IMG/VR virus record: IMGVR_UViG_3300033816_001097
Span: 1 to 34,648 of that record
Direction: 5' to 3' (one strand)
From: a virus
Length of the DNA: 34,648 nt
Under the pieces are notes generated by a model. The model was not told the DNA's origin. It saw only the letters and a list, made by a program, of their open reading frames with translations, and did not search any database. Both the position numbers and the translations under genes were made by a program. Position 1 is the first letter of the stretch. The number at the start of each line of letters is the position of its first letter. Below are positions 8,804-16,719 of this stretch, piece by piece.

Positions 8804-9625
8804 TTAAACGATATAGTTTTGTTCAACTTTTGTAAAATTTAAAGAATTAAATGTATAAGGTAAAAAGTATTTTATATTTGTATCTGTAGTTTGAGCCGCT
8901 TCTTTATAAGTTATTGCCTGACTTACACCAGGGAGGCCAAAGTTTTCTCCGGATGTAATAGGCAAATCATCTTCCAATGCACCAAATACTTGTAAATTGC
9001 CAAATGTTTTGTATTTAACTTCTTTTGTTGCATCTGTCTGTGTTTGAATATAATTGATTTTATTTGTAGCACCTCCATACGTACCTTTGTACGAATAGGT
9101 GCTACCATTTACTATAAAATTTACATCTTGATTGAGACCAAATGAAATGCCACCATAAGTTTCTACAATTGTATTTTTGGTAAATGGGTTATAACTTTTT
9201 ACAAAACCAAATCCACCTGTTAAGCTAAAATTTCCGGTTGACCCATATTGCCAAGTTGGACCAGAGTTTGCAATATATGGTAATACCAAAGAACCTTCAG
9301 TTACGATTACATCTTGATTTGTTAAAGTATTTATTGTACTAATTTCTGAATTAATGCTGTATTCATCTAATAAATCAACTGTGTCTGGACTCAACAAAGT
9401 AAATGGATTAAAAGTATCATTGGCATATAAGAAAAGCCAATAACTTTCGATATCGGAATAAACAGTATTAGCAAGTTCTAAAAGAGTTGTATTTGACGAT
9501 ACATCAATTAAAGCAGTTTCTCTATTTTTTGAATCTAAAACATAATAAGAAGATATGTCTGTAACCTTTATATCTCCCAGTTCGGTTGTATATTCTATTT
9601 TCGGTAAATTTTTTGAATAATTCAT
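8804..9625 (-). CDS. gp53: Baseplate wedge protein (T4 gp53-like)
   Basis: 273 aa. gp53 clamps neighbouring wedges. The segment TTLLELANTVYSDIESYWLFLYANDTFNPF (residues about 46-75) matches the LysM-like block of gp53 ('ti..ia...YgD...wwlil..Nni.dPf'). The rest, after about residue 95, is Gly/Tyr/Thr-rich beta structure and larger than in T4 gp53 (196 aa). No late octamer or Shine-Dalgarno is evident at the start; 13 nt separate it from the upstream gene, so it is probably co-transcribed. Confidence 0.85.
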   Translation of the reverse strand: MNYSKNLPKIEYTTELGDIKVTDISSYYVLDSKNRETALIDVSSNTTLLELANTVYSDIESYWLFLYANDTFNPFTLLSPDTVDLLDEYSINSEISTINTLTNQDVIVTEGSLVLPYIANSGPTWQYGSTGNFSLTGGFGFVKSYNPFTKNTIVETYGGISFGLNQDVNFIVNGSTYSYKGTYGGATNKINYIQTQTDATKEVKYKTFGNLQVFGALEDDLPITSGENFGLPGVSQAITYKEAAQTTDTNIKYFLPYTFNSLNFTKVEQNYIV

Positions 9626-9638
9626 CTAATACTCACTA

Positions 9639-10460
9639 TTACAATATTATTTCAGACTTCGATTGCAATCCACCCTGACCACCATCACCAGAAATATTTG
9701 GATTATATGTACCAGTTTCAAATTCTCTAAATGTTAATCCTAGTAAAGTAAGATTTGATCTACCATTTGGCAAAGTTCTTACAACAGAATCGGCAGCATC
9801 ACTATATTTAACAGTCATTGAAGTTAATACTAGTGGCATTGGTTCTCCAAGCCAATCTGCAGTATAATTAAGATCATTTTCCAAACCACTTTGTCCTAAA
9901 GGTCTTCCTCTAGAAACTCTTAAAGTCCAAATTGGCTGTGGATAACTTCTTTCAGGTAAACCTGGAACAATTTGTGGATAGGATGCTTTTCTAAAACTGC
10001 CAACAATTCCCCTGACAGCTTCACTTTCTGCTTCAGATTTAGGAACAAAAATATATTCAAAATTATATTCTTTTCTTGCTTCGGAAACCATAGTCGCTTC
10101 TGTTACGTTAGAAAATCTCCTATAAGTTGTGGTAGCATACATATATTCATTTTGAAATTTTGCTGGATCTATGATTCTATTCCACAAAAGTTCAAAATCA
10201 CCACCAGAGTTATTAAGTGCAGCCATAGATAAAACTGGGCCCACTGGATTTGTACCTTCACCAAATTCGTGACGAACTGTATAACCAGGTTCTTTGGGCA
10301 AAGGCAAAACAATTTGCACTTGTGCTCTATTGTAAATGCCTGATCTGGTTCTGTCTGCAGCTTGCAAACTATAAGGAGCTGCAAAAAATCTTAACCAATG
10401 TGGTATTTCCTGTGCAGGATCACTACCAGAAATTGGATATTGGTATATTGTTGCTGCCAT
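9639..10460 (-). CDS. Baseplate tail-tube cap/initiator protein (gp48/gp54 family)
   Basis: 273 aa. The tube-like core is visible: QVQIVLPLPKEPGY, then ATMVSEARKEYNFEYIFVPKSEAESEAVRGIVGSFRKASYPQ, the 'F.F.Pks..Es..v..ii..FR..syP' pattern of gp48/gp54, which bridge hub and tail tube. The C-terminus (LTLLGLTFREFETGTY) matches the usual 'l.LtFkE.e' ending. First gene of the minus-strand structural run, with a late promoter octamer 8 nt upstream. I cannot separate gp48 from gp54 by eye; gp48 is likelier from its place before gp53. Confidence 0.8.
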   Translation of the reverse strand: MAATIYQYPISGSDPAQEIPHWLRFFAAPYSLQAADRTRSGIYNRAQVQIVLPLPKEPGYTVRHEFGEGTNPVGPVLSMAALNNSGGDFELLWNRIIDPAKFQNEYMYATTTYRRFSNVTEATMVSEARKEYNFEYIFVPKSEAESEAVRGIVGSFRKASYPQIVPGLPERSYPQPIWTLRVSRGRPLGQSGLENDLNYTADWLGEPMPLVLTSMTVKYSDAADSVVRTLPNGRSNLTLLGLTFREFETGTYNPNISGDGGQGGLQSKSEIIL

Positions 10461-10468
10461 TATATTAC

Positions 10469-10476
10469 TATTTAGT
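10469..10476 (-). promoter_or_regulatory. Late promoter octamer ACTAAATA (minus strand)
   Basis: ACTAAATA followed by 8 nt and then ATG 10460; predicted leader about 3 nt. It faces away from the plus-strand octamer at 10485, only 8 bases apart, so the two form one divergent late-promoter pair. Confidence 0.65.
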
Positions 10477-10484
10477 GAAAATTA

Positions 10485-10492
10485 CCTAAATA
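10485..10492 (+). promoter_or_regulatory. Late promoter octamer CCTAAATA for gp4
   Basis: CCTAAATA, then ATTTT, then ATG 10498. No Shine-Dalgarno can fit, so the transcript is expected to begin at the start codon. Confidence 0.75.
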
Positions 10493-10497
10493 ATTTT

Positions 10498-10926
10498 ATG
10501 GCATATAAAACATTATTTAAACCCAAAAATGTAAAAAAATATATTGGTGATTCCAATAATATTGTATGCCGATCTTTGTGGGAACGACGTGTTTGCAAAT
10601 TTTTAGATGAAAACAAAAACATATTAAAATGGTCTTCTGAAGAAATAGTTATTCCATATTTAAGCCCAATAGACCAAAAGATACACAATTATTATCCCGA
10701 TTTTTTAGTTCAATTTAATGATGGAAGTAAAGTAAAAACTTGGTTACTTGAAGTAAAACCATCAAAACAATTGGTATTAAAAGAAAATAGCAGCAAAAAA
10801 GAAAAAATTACATGGATTGTAAATACCGCAAAATGGGAAGCTGCAAAAAATTATTCTTTAAAAAACAATATGGAATTTAAAATTTTAACAGAAAAAGAAA
10901 TATTTACTAATGCCAACGCCAACTAA
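10498..10926 (+). CDS. gp4: Head completion nuclease (T4 gp4-like)
   Basis: 142 aa. gp4 trims DNA/completes filled heads before tail joining. CRSLWERRVCKFLDENKNILKWSSEEIVIPYLSPID carries the family's conserved Glu residues; HNYYPDFLVQF supplies the PDF Asp; TWLLEVKPSK gives the E-x-K of a restriction-endonuclease-type PD-(D/E)XK active site. Length matches T4 gp4 (150 aa). It heads the plus-strand run opposite the baseplate operon and overlaps the next gene by 17 nt. Confidence 0.92.
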   Translation: MAYKTLFKPKNVKKYIGDSNNIVCRSLWERRVCKFLDENKNILKWSSEEIVIPYLSPIDQKIHNYYPDFLVQFNDGSKVKTWLLEVKPSKQLVLKENSSKKEKITWIVNTAKWEAAKNYSLKNNMEFKILTEKEIFTNANAN

Positions 10927-11527
10927 TCCAATAACTTCAATTAAAACATATTTTGAAAACCATAATGGTTTACAATTGGCAAATAGATTTTCCGTCTCCT
11001 TTGCTGGATTACCCGGAGGTATTTCTATTGGTGATAATTCTGATGGGTTTGTACAGGCCGAATATATGGCTTTAGGACCAAGAGCACTAAACACTGTACA
11101 AGACAATTTAAATGGTTTTGGTTTTGGTAGGTTTGTGCCAAGAAGCCAAGATTTACTTAGCGGTGGATTTGGTGTTCAATTAATATTTCCCGTAACAAAT
11201 GACCATCATCTTATTAAATTTTTTAATGATTGGTTTTCTTACTTTTATAAAAGCCCCCGCCAAGCTGGTGGTAATCCTTTAAATGTATATAAAATTCCAT
11301 ATTACAATGATGCAGTAAGGCCAGTCACAATGACTGTAAATATGTTAAATCCAAATGGTGGTGTTAATAATTCAATAACATTTTATGAAGTTTTTCCTGT
11401 AGAGACACAACCAATAGAAATGAGTATGGCCTTTACCGATAAATATTTAAAATATGCTGTTACATTTGCATACAGAGATTTTGTTCAAACTATAGGAATA
11501 CAAACACCCAGTAGCCCTGAAGGTTAA
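10910..11527 (+). CDS. Tail tube-like protein (gp19/gp54 family)
   Basis: 205 aa. GLQLANRFSVSFAGLPGG near the N-terminus and the closing FYEVFPVETQPIEMSMAFTDKYLKYAVTFAYRDFV match the tail-tube fold, whose last strands read 'l.naFP..i..i.l.....~.~~~Vtf.Yr'. Slightly longer than T4 gp19 (163 aa). It may be a tube paralogue acting in the baseplate rather than the major tube protein, since no sheath gene is adjacent. Starts inside the end of gp4. Confidence 0.75.
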   Translation: MPTPTNPITSIKTYFENHNGLQLANRFSVSFAGLPGGISIGDNSDGFVQAEYMALGPRALNTVQDNLNGFGFGRFVPRSQDLLSGGFGVQLIFPVTNDHHLIKFFNDWFSYFYKSPRQAGGNPLNVYKIPYYNDAVRPVTMTVNMLNPNGGVNNSITFYEVFPVETQPIEMSMAFTDKYLKYAVTFAYRDFVQTIGIQTPSSPEG

Positions 11528-11535
11528 TAGTAATT

Positions 11536-12216
11536 ATGGATAAAGATGATATTAAAACATTGATAGATTCATTAAGTCCCACTTATGAAACTATTTTGCC
11601 TGTTTCAGGAAAAACAGTTTTATTTATTCCATTTAAAGTTAAAGATGCAAAAAACATCTCAATTATTTTAAATGAACAAAATAAAAAACTTTCATTAATT
11701 GCAATGGTAAATTTGCTAAAGGCAAATACAAAGGGAATTAATATTGAAGAACTTTGTCTTGCAGATGCAGAATACTTGTATTTAAAAATAAGATCTAAAA
11801 GTGTTGGCGAACTAATAAATATTAAAATTGGTGAAGAAAAATACAATATAAACATTGATGATATCAAATGCCGCAATACCCCAACAGAACAAAATTTGTT
11901 AATAAAAGATGGTGTTTATGCTGTAATAAAAACACCACAAATAAAAACAATACTAAATTCTGATTTTAATGACGAACACTCAGTACTTAAAAAATACATA
12001 CACACAATAATAATAAAAAATGAAATATTTAATTTAAGTACTTTTGTTCCTGACACTCTAAAAGAACTTATAGAAAATTTACCATATTCCTTAATCAAGG
12101 ATATTCAAGAAATATCAAAAAAACAACCTGAACTATATTTTTCTATTCCAGCAAAAGATGGAGAAAGAGAGGTGTCAGGTACACTAAATTTTTTTACTTG
12201 GCTTCAAACTTCATAG
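11536..12216 (+). CDS. gp26: T4 gp26-like baseplate/tail assembly chaperone
   Basis: 226 aa. LPVSGKTVLFIPFKVKDAKNISIIL and ELCLADAEYLYLKIRSKSVGELINI are the two conserved blocks of the T4 baseplate-protein family that includes gp26 ('fkvk..K.L', 'l...D.EylfL.iR.kSvGe'). The protein is needed for hub/tail assembly rather than clearly present in virions. The last codons contain a zero-frame T_TTT_TTT heptamer, after which a -1 shift enters the overlapping downstream frame (see 12189-12195). 8 nt after the tube gene; no evident Shine-Dalgarno. Confidence 0.85.
   Translation: MDKDDIKTLIDSLSPTYETILPVSGKTVLFIPFKVKDAKNISIILNEQNKKLSLIAMVNLLKANTKGINIEELCLADAEYLYLKIRSKSVGELINIKIGEEKYNINIDDIKCRNTPTEQNLLIKDGVYAVIKTPQIKTILNSDFNDEHSVLKKYIHTIIIKNEIFNLSTFVPDTLKELIENLPYSLIKDIQEISKKQPELYFSIPAKDGEREVSGTLNFFTWLQTS
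12189..12195 (+). other. Candidate -1 ribosomal frameshift site T_TTT_TTT
   Basis: In the gp26 frame the codons read AAT TTT TTT ACT. A one-base backward slip continues as TAC TTG GCT TCA and stays open to the stop at 12386, giving a product about 65 residues longer. Tail assembly chaperones of many phages use this arrangement. Homopolymeric T runs are common in AT-rich DNA, so this is a candidate only. Confidence 0.4.
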
Positions 12217-12386
12217 ACCTATTTGACTACTACAAAACTAATTTTTCATTGATAAATTATTACAAATGGTCAATCGAAGATATTGAAAATATGATGTTTT
12301 GGGAAAGAGAAATTTATATAAATCTTTTGGCTGAAGAAAAACAAAAAGAAAGTCAATTAAAAATGTCACAGCAATTTGGTAGGTAA
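12198..12386 (+). CDS. Small helical 'WERE' protein, or frameshifted extension of gp26
   Basis: 62 codons from the TTG at 12198, overlapping gp26 by 19 nt in the -1 frame. Notable: WSIEDIENMMFWEREIYINLLAEEKQKE, a helical segment with a FWERE core resembling those near the C-terminus of tail assembly chaperones and of small T4-type hub-assembly proteins (gp51 position). No ATG or Shine-Dalgarno at the 5' end supports independent initiation; the first ATG is within the helix. Either a coupled TTG start or the frameshift product is possible. Confidence 0.6.
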   Translation: MASNFIDLFDYYKTNFSLINYYKWSIEDIENMMFWEREIYINLLAEEKQKESQLKMSQQFGR

Positions 12387-12389
12387 AAT

Positions 12390-12893
12390 ATGGAAGCAAA
12401 CAATACGGGATTACCGGAACCAACAAAAGAAACTATAAATGTTGAGCAAGTAGTTCAAAATTATTTAATTGAGCCAGATATGCTTTTTTCAAATACAGAA
12501 AAAGCAACAACAACATTAGGCGAAGTTAAATTTTCAGAAGAAGATTTAAAGCAGTCAAATGTAAACAATAACTTTCAAAACTTGTCTGCCAGTGGCCAAT
12601 ATATACCACCATTCAACAATTCTGCCAGTTTAAAATTAACAGCACCATCAGTTGTTTTAGAAAAGCCAATTGAACCTCAAAATGTTTCAAAAAAAGAATT
12701 TCAAAATGTTTTAAATCAGTTGACTGGAACTATAAATCCTGCACTTCAAAATCTCTATAGTTCAGTATCTGCTGTAATGGAAAAGGGTAAAGATCCAAAA
12801 GGATTTACAGAAATTAGACCAACATATAATGGTGATGCATTTTTCTTTGCTGACGAAGTAAAAAGAACAAGTCAAAAATTTTTATGGTCATAA
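12390..12893 (+). CDS. Unknown protein closing the gp4-gp26 run
   Basis: 167 aa, not recognised. N-terminal half is Asn/Thr/Glu-rich and looks disordered. The C-terminal half has a helical LNQLTGTINPALQNLYSSVSAVMEKG and ends FTEIRPTYNGDAFFFADEVKRTSQKFLWS. Start ATG lies 3 nt after the previous stop, preceded by TAGGTAAAAT as a weak ribosome site. Position after gp26 suggests a tail or baseplate assembly role (inference). A bidirectional terminator follows immediately. Confidence 0.7.
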   Translation: MEANNTGLPEPTKETINVEQVVQNYLIEPDMLFSNTEKATTTLGEVKFSEEDLKQSNVNNNFQNLSASGQYIPPFNNSASLKLTAPSVVLEKPIEPQNVSKKEFQNVLNQLTGTINPALQNLYSSVSAVMEKGKDPKGFTEIRPTYNGDAFFFADEVKRTSQKFLWS

Positions 12894-12894
12894 A

Positions 12895-12916
12895 AAAAGC
12901 CCCTTTCGGGGCTTTT
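12895..12916. terminator. Bidirectional intrinsic terminator
   Basis: Perfect 9-bp hairpin AAAAGCCCC-TTTC-GGGGCTTTT flanked by A and T runs, separating the convergent 12390 gene (plus) and gp32 (minus, stop at 12918). Confidence 0.92.
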
Positions 12917-12917
12917 C

Positions 12918-13772
12918 TCACTCATTCTCCATTTCGGAGAAGTATTGCAGTGGATCTTTTTCCTCTGCTTCTGTAATTGATGGTTCCTCTACATCATCCT
13001 CAACACTCTTAGATTCATTGTATTGAGAACGAATATCATCACCAACAGCTTTCTTGAATCTCTCTTTAAGTTCATCAAAGCTCTTAAATTGAGACTTATC
13101 AATAAATGGCTTGAGAGGATATTGCTTTTTCCAAAGCTCCTCAAGTTTCTTATCGTCACCACCAAAAAGAGGTGCAGGTGATGCAAATTCACTTCTATCG
13201 TAATTTACATATCCACCAACGTTTCGGATCTTTAGCTTAAAATCAGCTCCAGTCCAAAAGTTAAATGGGTCTACAGCAACTTCATCTTGAAATTCCGGGT
13301 GAGCTAGACTTTGGATTTTTTGAAAAATCTTCGTGCCATATTGGTATAGGAACACCTTACCCTTGTTTTCTGGATTTGCAGGATCTTCAATTACCAAAAT
13401 ATTAGAAATGTAAGTTAGCTTACGCTTACGGTTCCGAGCGATGTTTTTATCATCTTCGATACCGCTATTCCAAAGTTCGGTGTTTGCTGCACAAACTGGG
13501 CACTTTTCACCAATAGTCGTGGGGCAGTTTTCATAAAGCCATCCACCCTTGCCCTTGAATGTGTGACTATAAAGAGAAACAAAGGGGGTATCTTCGCCAG
13601 CAATTTCTGGAAGAAAACGGATAACCGCATAGCCGTTACCTGCTTTATCGATACCGGGCTTCCAAACCCTTTCGTCTTTATAGCTTTCCTTGGAGGTCAT
13701 CTTTTCAAGACGCTCTGTTAAATTTGCGACTGAGTTCTTACTTTTCTTTTTAAAATCTGAAAAACTTGCCAT
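12918..13772 (-). CDS. gp32: Single-stranded DNA-binding protein (T4 gp32-like)
   Basis: 284 aa. Cooperative ssDNA-binding protein for replication, recombination and repair. N-terminal LAST-like basic region (FKKKSKNSVANLTERLEKM), the core AVIRFLPEIAGEDTPFVSLYSHTF, then the zinc ligands His (YSH), Cys (YENC) and CPVC at about residues 69, 82, 91 and 94, as in T4 gp32. The C-terminus is strongly acidic (VEDDVEEPSITEAEEKD), the usual protein-interaction tail. It has its own sigma70-type promoter and a leader hairpin, consistent with early or middle expression unlike its late neighbours. Confidence 0.95.
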   Translation of the reverse strand: MASFSDFKKKSKNSVANLTERLEKMTSKESYKDERVWKPGIDKAGNGYAVIRFLPEIAGEDTPFVSLYSHTFKGKGGWLYENCPTTIGEKCPVCAANTELWNSGIEDDKNIARNRKRKLTYISNILVIEDPANPENKGKVFLYQYGTKIFQKIQSLAHPEFQDEVAVDPFNFWTGADFKLKIRNVGGYVNYDRSEFASPAPLFGGDDKKLEELWKKQYPLKPFIDKSQFKSFDELKERFKKAVGDDIRSQYNESKSVEDDVEEPSITEAEEKDPLQYFSEMENE

Positions 13773-13781
13773 ATTAATATC

Positions 13782-13798
13782 CCGAGGATCTACCTCGG
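13782..13798 (-). promoter_or_regulatory. Hairpin in the gp32 mRNA leader (possible translational operator)
   Basis: CCGAGG-N5-CCTCGG (6-bp stem, 5-nt loop) occupies the leader about 10 nt before the gp32 ATG. T4 gp32 represses its own translation through a leader structure; that this hairpin does the same is inference. No clear Shine-Dalgarno lies between the stem and ATG. Confidence 0.5.
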
Positions 13799-13811
13799 CC
13801 TTTCTACTTTA

Positions 13812-13839
13812 ATTATAAGCCAACTAATATGTTAGTCAA
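13812..13839 (-). promoter_or_regulatory. sigma70-type promoter for gp32
   Basis: Minus strand TTGACT (13839-13834), 16-bp spacer, TATAAT (13817-13812). Predicted start near 13805, leader about 33 nt including the hairpin. Confidence 0.75.
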
Positions 13840-14065
13840 TTGGTAATTTTGGCTTTTTTTTATTTTTTAAAATATTGAGCATTTTACCTTCTTGCTCAAT
13901 CTTTTCGATAATAGGTTTAGTTAAAAGTTTACCAGCAGCGGTAGGATCTATTCCCATTTCCTCGCTTAGTTCTAAAATACAATCCATAAAGGATAATTTT
14001 GTTTTTAAAACTCTTTGTAATACTTTATTTGAAAATTTTTCTTTTGCCGAATCATCTATATACAT
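13832..14065 (-). CDS. gp33: Late-transcription coactivator (T4 gp33-like)
   Basis: 77 aa. gp33 bridges RNA polymerase and the sliding clamp so that phage sigma gp55 can fire late promoters. KFSNKVLQRVLKTKLSFMDCILELSEEMGIDPTAAGKLLTKPIIEKIEQEG follows the coactivator pattern ('fS..ve..v....y.eail..cee.giepe.va.Ll..pi..kl..EA'). Good ribosome site (AAGGAT, 6 nt before the ATG). Its end overlaps the gp32 promoter by 8 bp. Presence fits the TAAATA-type late promoters across the window. Confidence 0.85.
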   Translation of the reverse strand: MYIDDSAKEKFSNKVLQRVLKTKLSFMDCILELSEEMGIDPTAAGKLLTKPIIEKIEQEGKMLNILKNKKKPKLPID

Positions 14066-14121
14066 GTGTAATCCTTATATTAATATACGGGCTAAACTAA
14101 AAAGAGCAATCATTATTCACT

Positions 14122-14129
14122 GCTAAATA
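14122..14129 (+). promoter_or_regulatory. Late promoter octamer GCTAAATA
   Basis: 26 nt upstream of ATG 14156. Unlike the leaderless sites, the predicted leader of about 21 nt carries an AGGATAAC ribosome site. Confidence 0.65.
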
Positions 14130-14155
14130 TTCTAGAACTATTTATAGGATAACAA

Positions 14156-15103
14156 ATGGCTTCTGACAACAACGAAAACATTATTATTGAAACTTCTGGT
14201 CTTACTGCTGCAATTGCTACAGACGTAGCACAATTTGCTGGTGTAACAGCCCACTATCAAATTTTTAAACTAGCATATGGAATAACTGGTGTAGCTACTT
14301 TAGCTTCATCAACCAACCCACTTCCAGTTAGTTTCGGAAGCGGACTTACAGCCACAATTTCTGGATTTAGTGGTCTTGTAACAGTACAGGGAACCGGTGG
14401 TGGTTATCCTCTTCCTGTTAGCGGAACAATCATAGCAACAGGCTCTACTGCATCCCCTGTATTTGTTAAAACATATACAGGTAGCCAAATAGAAATTACT
14501 GGTGGTAAATTATACACAACTGCAGACTCTATTTCTTGCTACGGACCCTCTGGAGCCACATCTATCTTTGTAAAGTTAGTTGGTTCTACCGGATGGTCAA
14601 TAGGAACAAATGGTGATGCACTAAAAGTTTCAATCACAGGAGCCACATTTGAAGCTACCATTCCAGCTACTGTAACTGTAGCGGGTATTTCTGGTGCTAC
14701 TGCCGTTGCTGTTACCGTAGGAAATACAGTTGGTATTTCTAATACTCAAATTACAGATGGCATAACTGCTATTTATGGCCAAGTGGTCGGCTTAAGAACA
14801 GATTTTAGTGCTCTTGGAGTTGGAAGAGCAACCACATTTAAAACAGGTAGAATTTCTCCAACATCAGCTGCAGTTCTTCAAATGGACAGTTCTGGGTTTA
14901 CTTGCTTGGCTGGTATCAATGTAAAAGCTCTTTCAACAAATACAGATTTTATATATCTCGGAAATACATCTGGCTTGATTGGATCCTCTTATGGGTATGC
15001 TTTAGATCCTGGTGAGGATGTATTCTTAAATATTCAAAATACAAATAAAATATTTGCAGTATCAAACACAGGCACACAAGTAATCACATACATGGCCTCA
15101 TAA
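14156..15103 (+). CDS. Virion structural protein, Gly/Thr/Ser-rich beta protein
   Basis: 315 aa, not recognised as a named family. Composition is almost entirely Gly, Ala, Thr, Ser, Ile and Val with repeating short beta-strand patterns (ISGFSGLVTVQGTGGGYPLPVSGTI; TIPATVTVAGISGATAVAVTVG), as in phage fibre, head-decoration or spike proteins. No signal peptide. A late promoter and AGGAT ribosome site precede it, and the 15105 gene follows after 1 nt, so the two are probably co-expressed virion components. Confidence 0.75.
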   Translation: MASDNNENIIIETSGLTAAIATDVAQFAGVTAHYQIFKLAYGITGVATLASSTNPLPVSFGSGLTATISGFSGLVTVQGTGGGYPLPVSGTIIATGSTASPVFVKTYTGSQIEITGGKLYTTADSISCYGPSGATSIFVKLVGSTGWSIGTNGDALKVSITGATFEATIPATVTVAGISGATAVAVTVGNTVGISNTQITDGITAIYGQVVGLRTDFSALGVGRATTFKTGRISPTSAAVLQMDSSGFTCLAGINVKALSTNTDFIYLGNTSGLIGSSYGYALDPGEDVFLNIQNTNKIFAVSNTGTQVITYMAS

Positions 15104-15104
15104 T

Positions 15105-16409
15105 ATGTTGTCTTATGCATTAAATGCTTGTAAAACACTTATCAATTACGGAACCAATATACGAGGTTCTACATTTGATCCAAGCTTTTCACAGGGATTT
15201 ATTTCTTCAAAACCAAATGTATCCTTAATAGGGTCTAGTTGTTTTATAGACTATACTGGCTCTTTTAATATTTCTGATTTAACTTATCTTAAAAAATTAT
15301 TTAAAAACACTCCGGTTGGAACGACTTTTGCATTTTCAGATGCTTCTTATTATGATCCCAATTATGAATATACTGTAGATCCAAGTGGTGTGTTTCGTTT
15401 TGAATCTTTGACAGGCAATGATAAATTAATAGTCGGGGGTGTACAATCTGGATTTACAAGTTTAACAAACTATAAATTTTATAATGCAAATAACTTTGTA
15501 AACGCCCCTCAATATAGTTCTGGATATAGTGGTGGTGCAACAGCGCACAATTACATAGAAAATAATTTAACAATTAATGCTGGTAAATCTTTTATAAGTC
15601 TTGGTATAATTGGAAATCAATTTGGCAAAGAAGAATACGTAGAAGTTGGTGGCTCTTCCACCAATACAGGAAAGCTAAAAATTGATTCAGTAATAAAATT
15701 AAAAGATAACCGCGAACTTGTTTATCTGACTTCTACAGCTCAAAATGAAAATTTAGCAATATCGGGGATTACTTATAACCATTATTTGCGCGGAAACGCC
15801 AACCCAGAGATTTTATCAAAAAGCCGAAGACAAATAGGTTGCTACGTTGTTTATGATTCATTGGGCAATCAAATTAGTTGTTTTGAAAATCAAAACCAAC
15901 TTCAAGCATTTTTGAGATCTCAATATGAAACTTCAACTTATACGGCTGAATGGGTTCCATCCCTATCATGTTCAAGACTTTATGATATAGGATTTAGTGC
16001 CTCTACTGCCGATAAAGCATTGCCTTACGATGCTTCGGTATTCGTTTACATAGATCAATTTACGGCTGGAAATTACGATCCAAGTGGAAATTATAATGAA
16101 TCTTATGTTTATTTGTTAAAAACAAACAATGGCGAAAATGGAGCCTTGCAAGTTACTAGTGAATTAAACTTTACAATAGATACCGGATTTAAAATCGATC
16201 TTAGTCACCCTTCATTGAAAGGATTTGCTGTAAATTATTACATAGACCCAGCAAAATCTGTTCCAATGACAGAAAACATTTACTTGCTCGGTGTACCCGG
16301 TTTTGATCAGTCGGGCATTTTGTATACTAAAACAGAAACAAGTTCACGTTCAATTTATATTGAACTTGTTGGTCCAACTTTATTAGGACTGCAAGTTACA
16401 ATACAATAA
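15105..16409 (+). CDS. Probable virion structural/tail-fibre-associated protein
   Basis: 434 aa, unknown. Rich in Ser, Tyr, Asn, Gly with beta-type segments; few helices. N-terminus MLSYALNACKTLINYGTNIRG, C-terminus LVGPTLLGLQVTIQ. Translation is probably coupled to the 315-aa gene because the stop and ATG are separated by one base (TAATATG) and no Shine-Dalgarno is present. Followed by a strong hairpin terminator. Function inferred only from company and composition. Confidence 0.7.
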   Translation: MLSYALNACKTLINYGTNIRGSTFDPSFSQGFISSKPNVSLIGSSCFIDYTGSFNISDLTYLKKLFKNTPVGTTFAFSDASYYDPNYEYTVDPSGVFRFESLTGNDKLIVGGVQSGFTSLTNYKFYNANNFVNAPQYSSGYSGGATAHNYIENNLTINAGKSFISLGIIGNQFGKEEYVEVGGSSTNTGKLKIDSVIKLKDNRELVYLTSTAQNENLAISGITYNHYLRGNANPEILSKSRRQIGCYVVYDSLGNQISCFENQNQLQAFLRSQYETSTYTAEWVPSLSCSRLYDIGFSASTADKALPYDASVFVYIDQFTAGNYDPSGNYNESYVYLLKTNNGENGALQVTSELNFTIDTGFKIDLSHPSLKGFAVNYYIDPAKSVPMTENIYLLGVPGFDQSGILYTKTETSSRSIYIELVGPTLLGLQVTIQ

Positions 16410-16414
16410 AAAAA

Positions 16415-16438
16415 ACCCCCGCCGAAGCGAGGGTCTTT
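16415..16438. terminator. Bidirectional intrinsic terminator
   Basis: ACCCCCGC-CGAA-GCGAGGGT (7 of 8 pairs) with A-run upstream and T-rich downstream, between the convergent 15105 gene (plus) and the HTH gene (minus, stop 16456). Confidence 0.85.
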
Positions 16439-16455
16439 CACAAACCGTCTTTTTA

Positions 16456-16692
16456 TTATCGTGAGCGATTTCGCGCTACACGATAATAAGTACGACCATT
16501 ACGAAGCTCGCGAACTACAGTGTAGTTCATATCAAAACGATCAAATGCCTCACGAAGGTCATGCATCGTTGCACGCATATTTCCAACTCGGAAACGCTTG
16601 CGAGCTTCGCATGCACTCAGAGGCGTCCCTCTGCGCATATAATCAAAAACTCTTTGAATCTTGGTCGGACGGTCAACATTAGTAATCTCCAT
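16456..16692 (-). CDS. Small helix-turn-helix DNA-binding protein
   Basis: 78 aa, basic. KIQRVFDYMRRGTPLSACEARKRFRVGNMRATMHDLREAFDRF reads as a winged-helix/HTH of the phage 'HTH_39' style (left helix, LSACEARKRF, recognition helix with MRATMHDLR), followed by a hairpin wing (TVVRELRNGRTYYRVAR). Probably a transcription regulator. Its codon use is less AT-rich than its neighbours. It has its own sigma70-type promoter and an AAAGGA ribosome site, so it may be expressed before the late genes. Confidence 0.75.
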   Translation of the reverse strand: MEITNVDRPTKIQRVFDYMRRGTPLSACEARKRFRVGNMRATMHDLREAFDRFDMNYTVVRELRNGRTYYRVARNRSR

Positions 16693-16719
16693 ATGGTTCC
16701 TTTCTAAAAGAGATAGACC

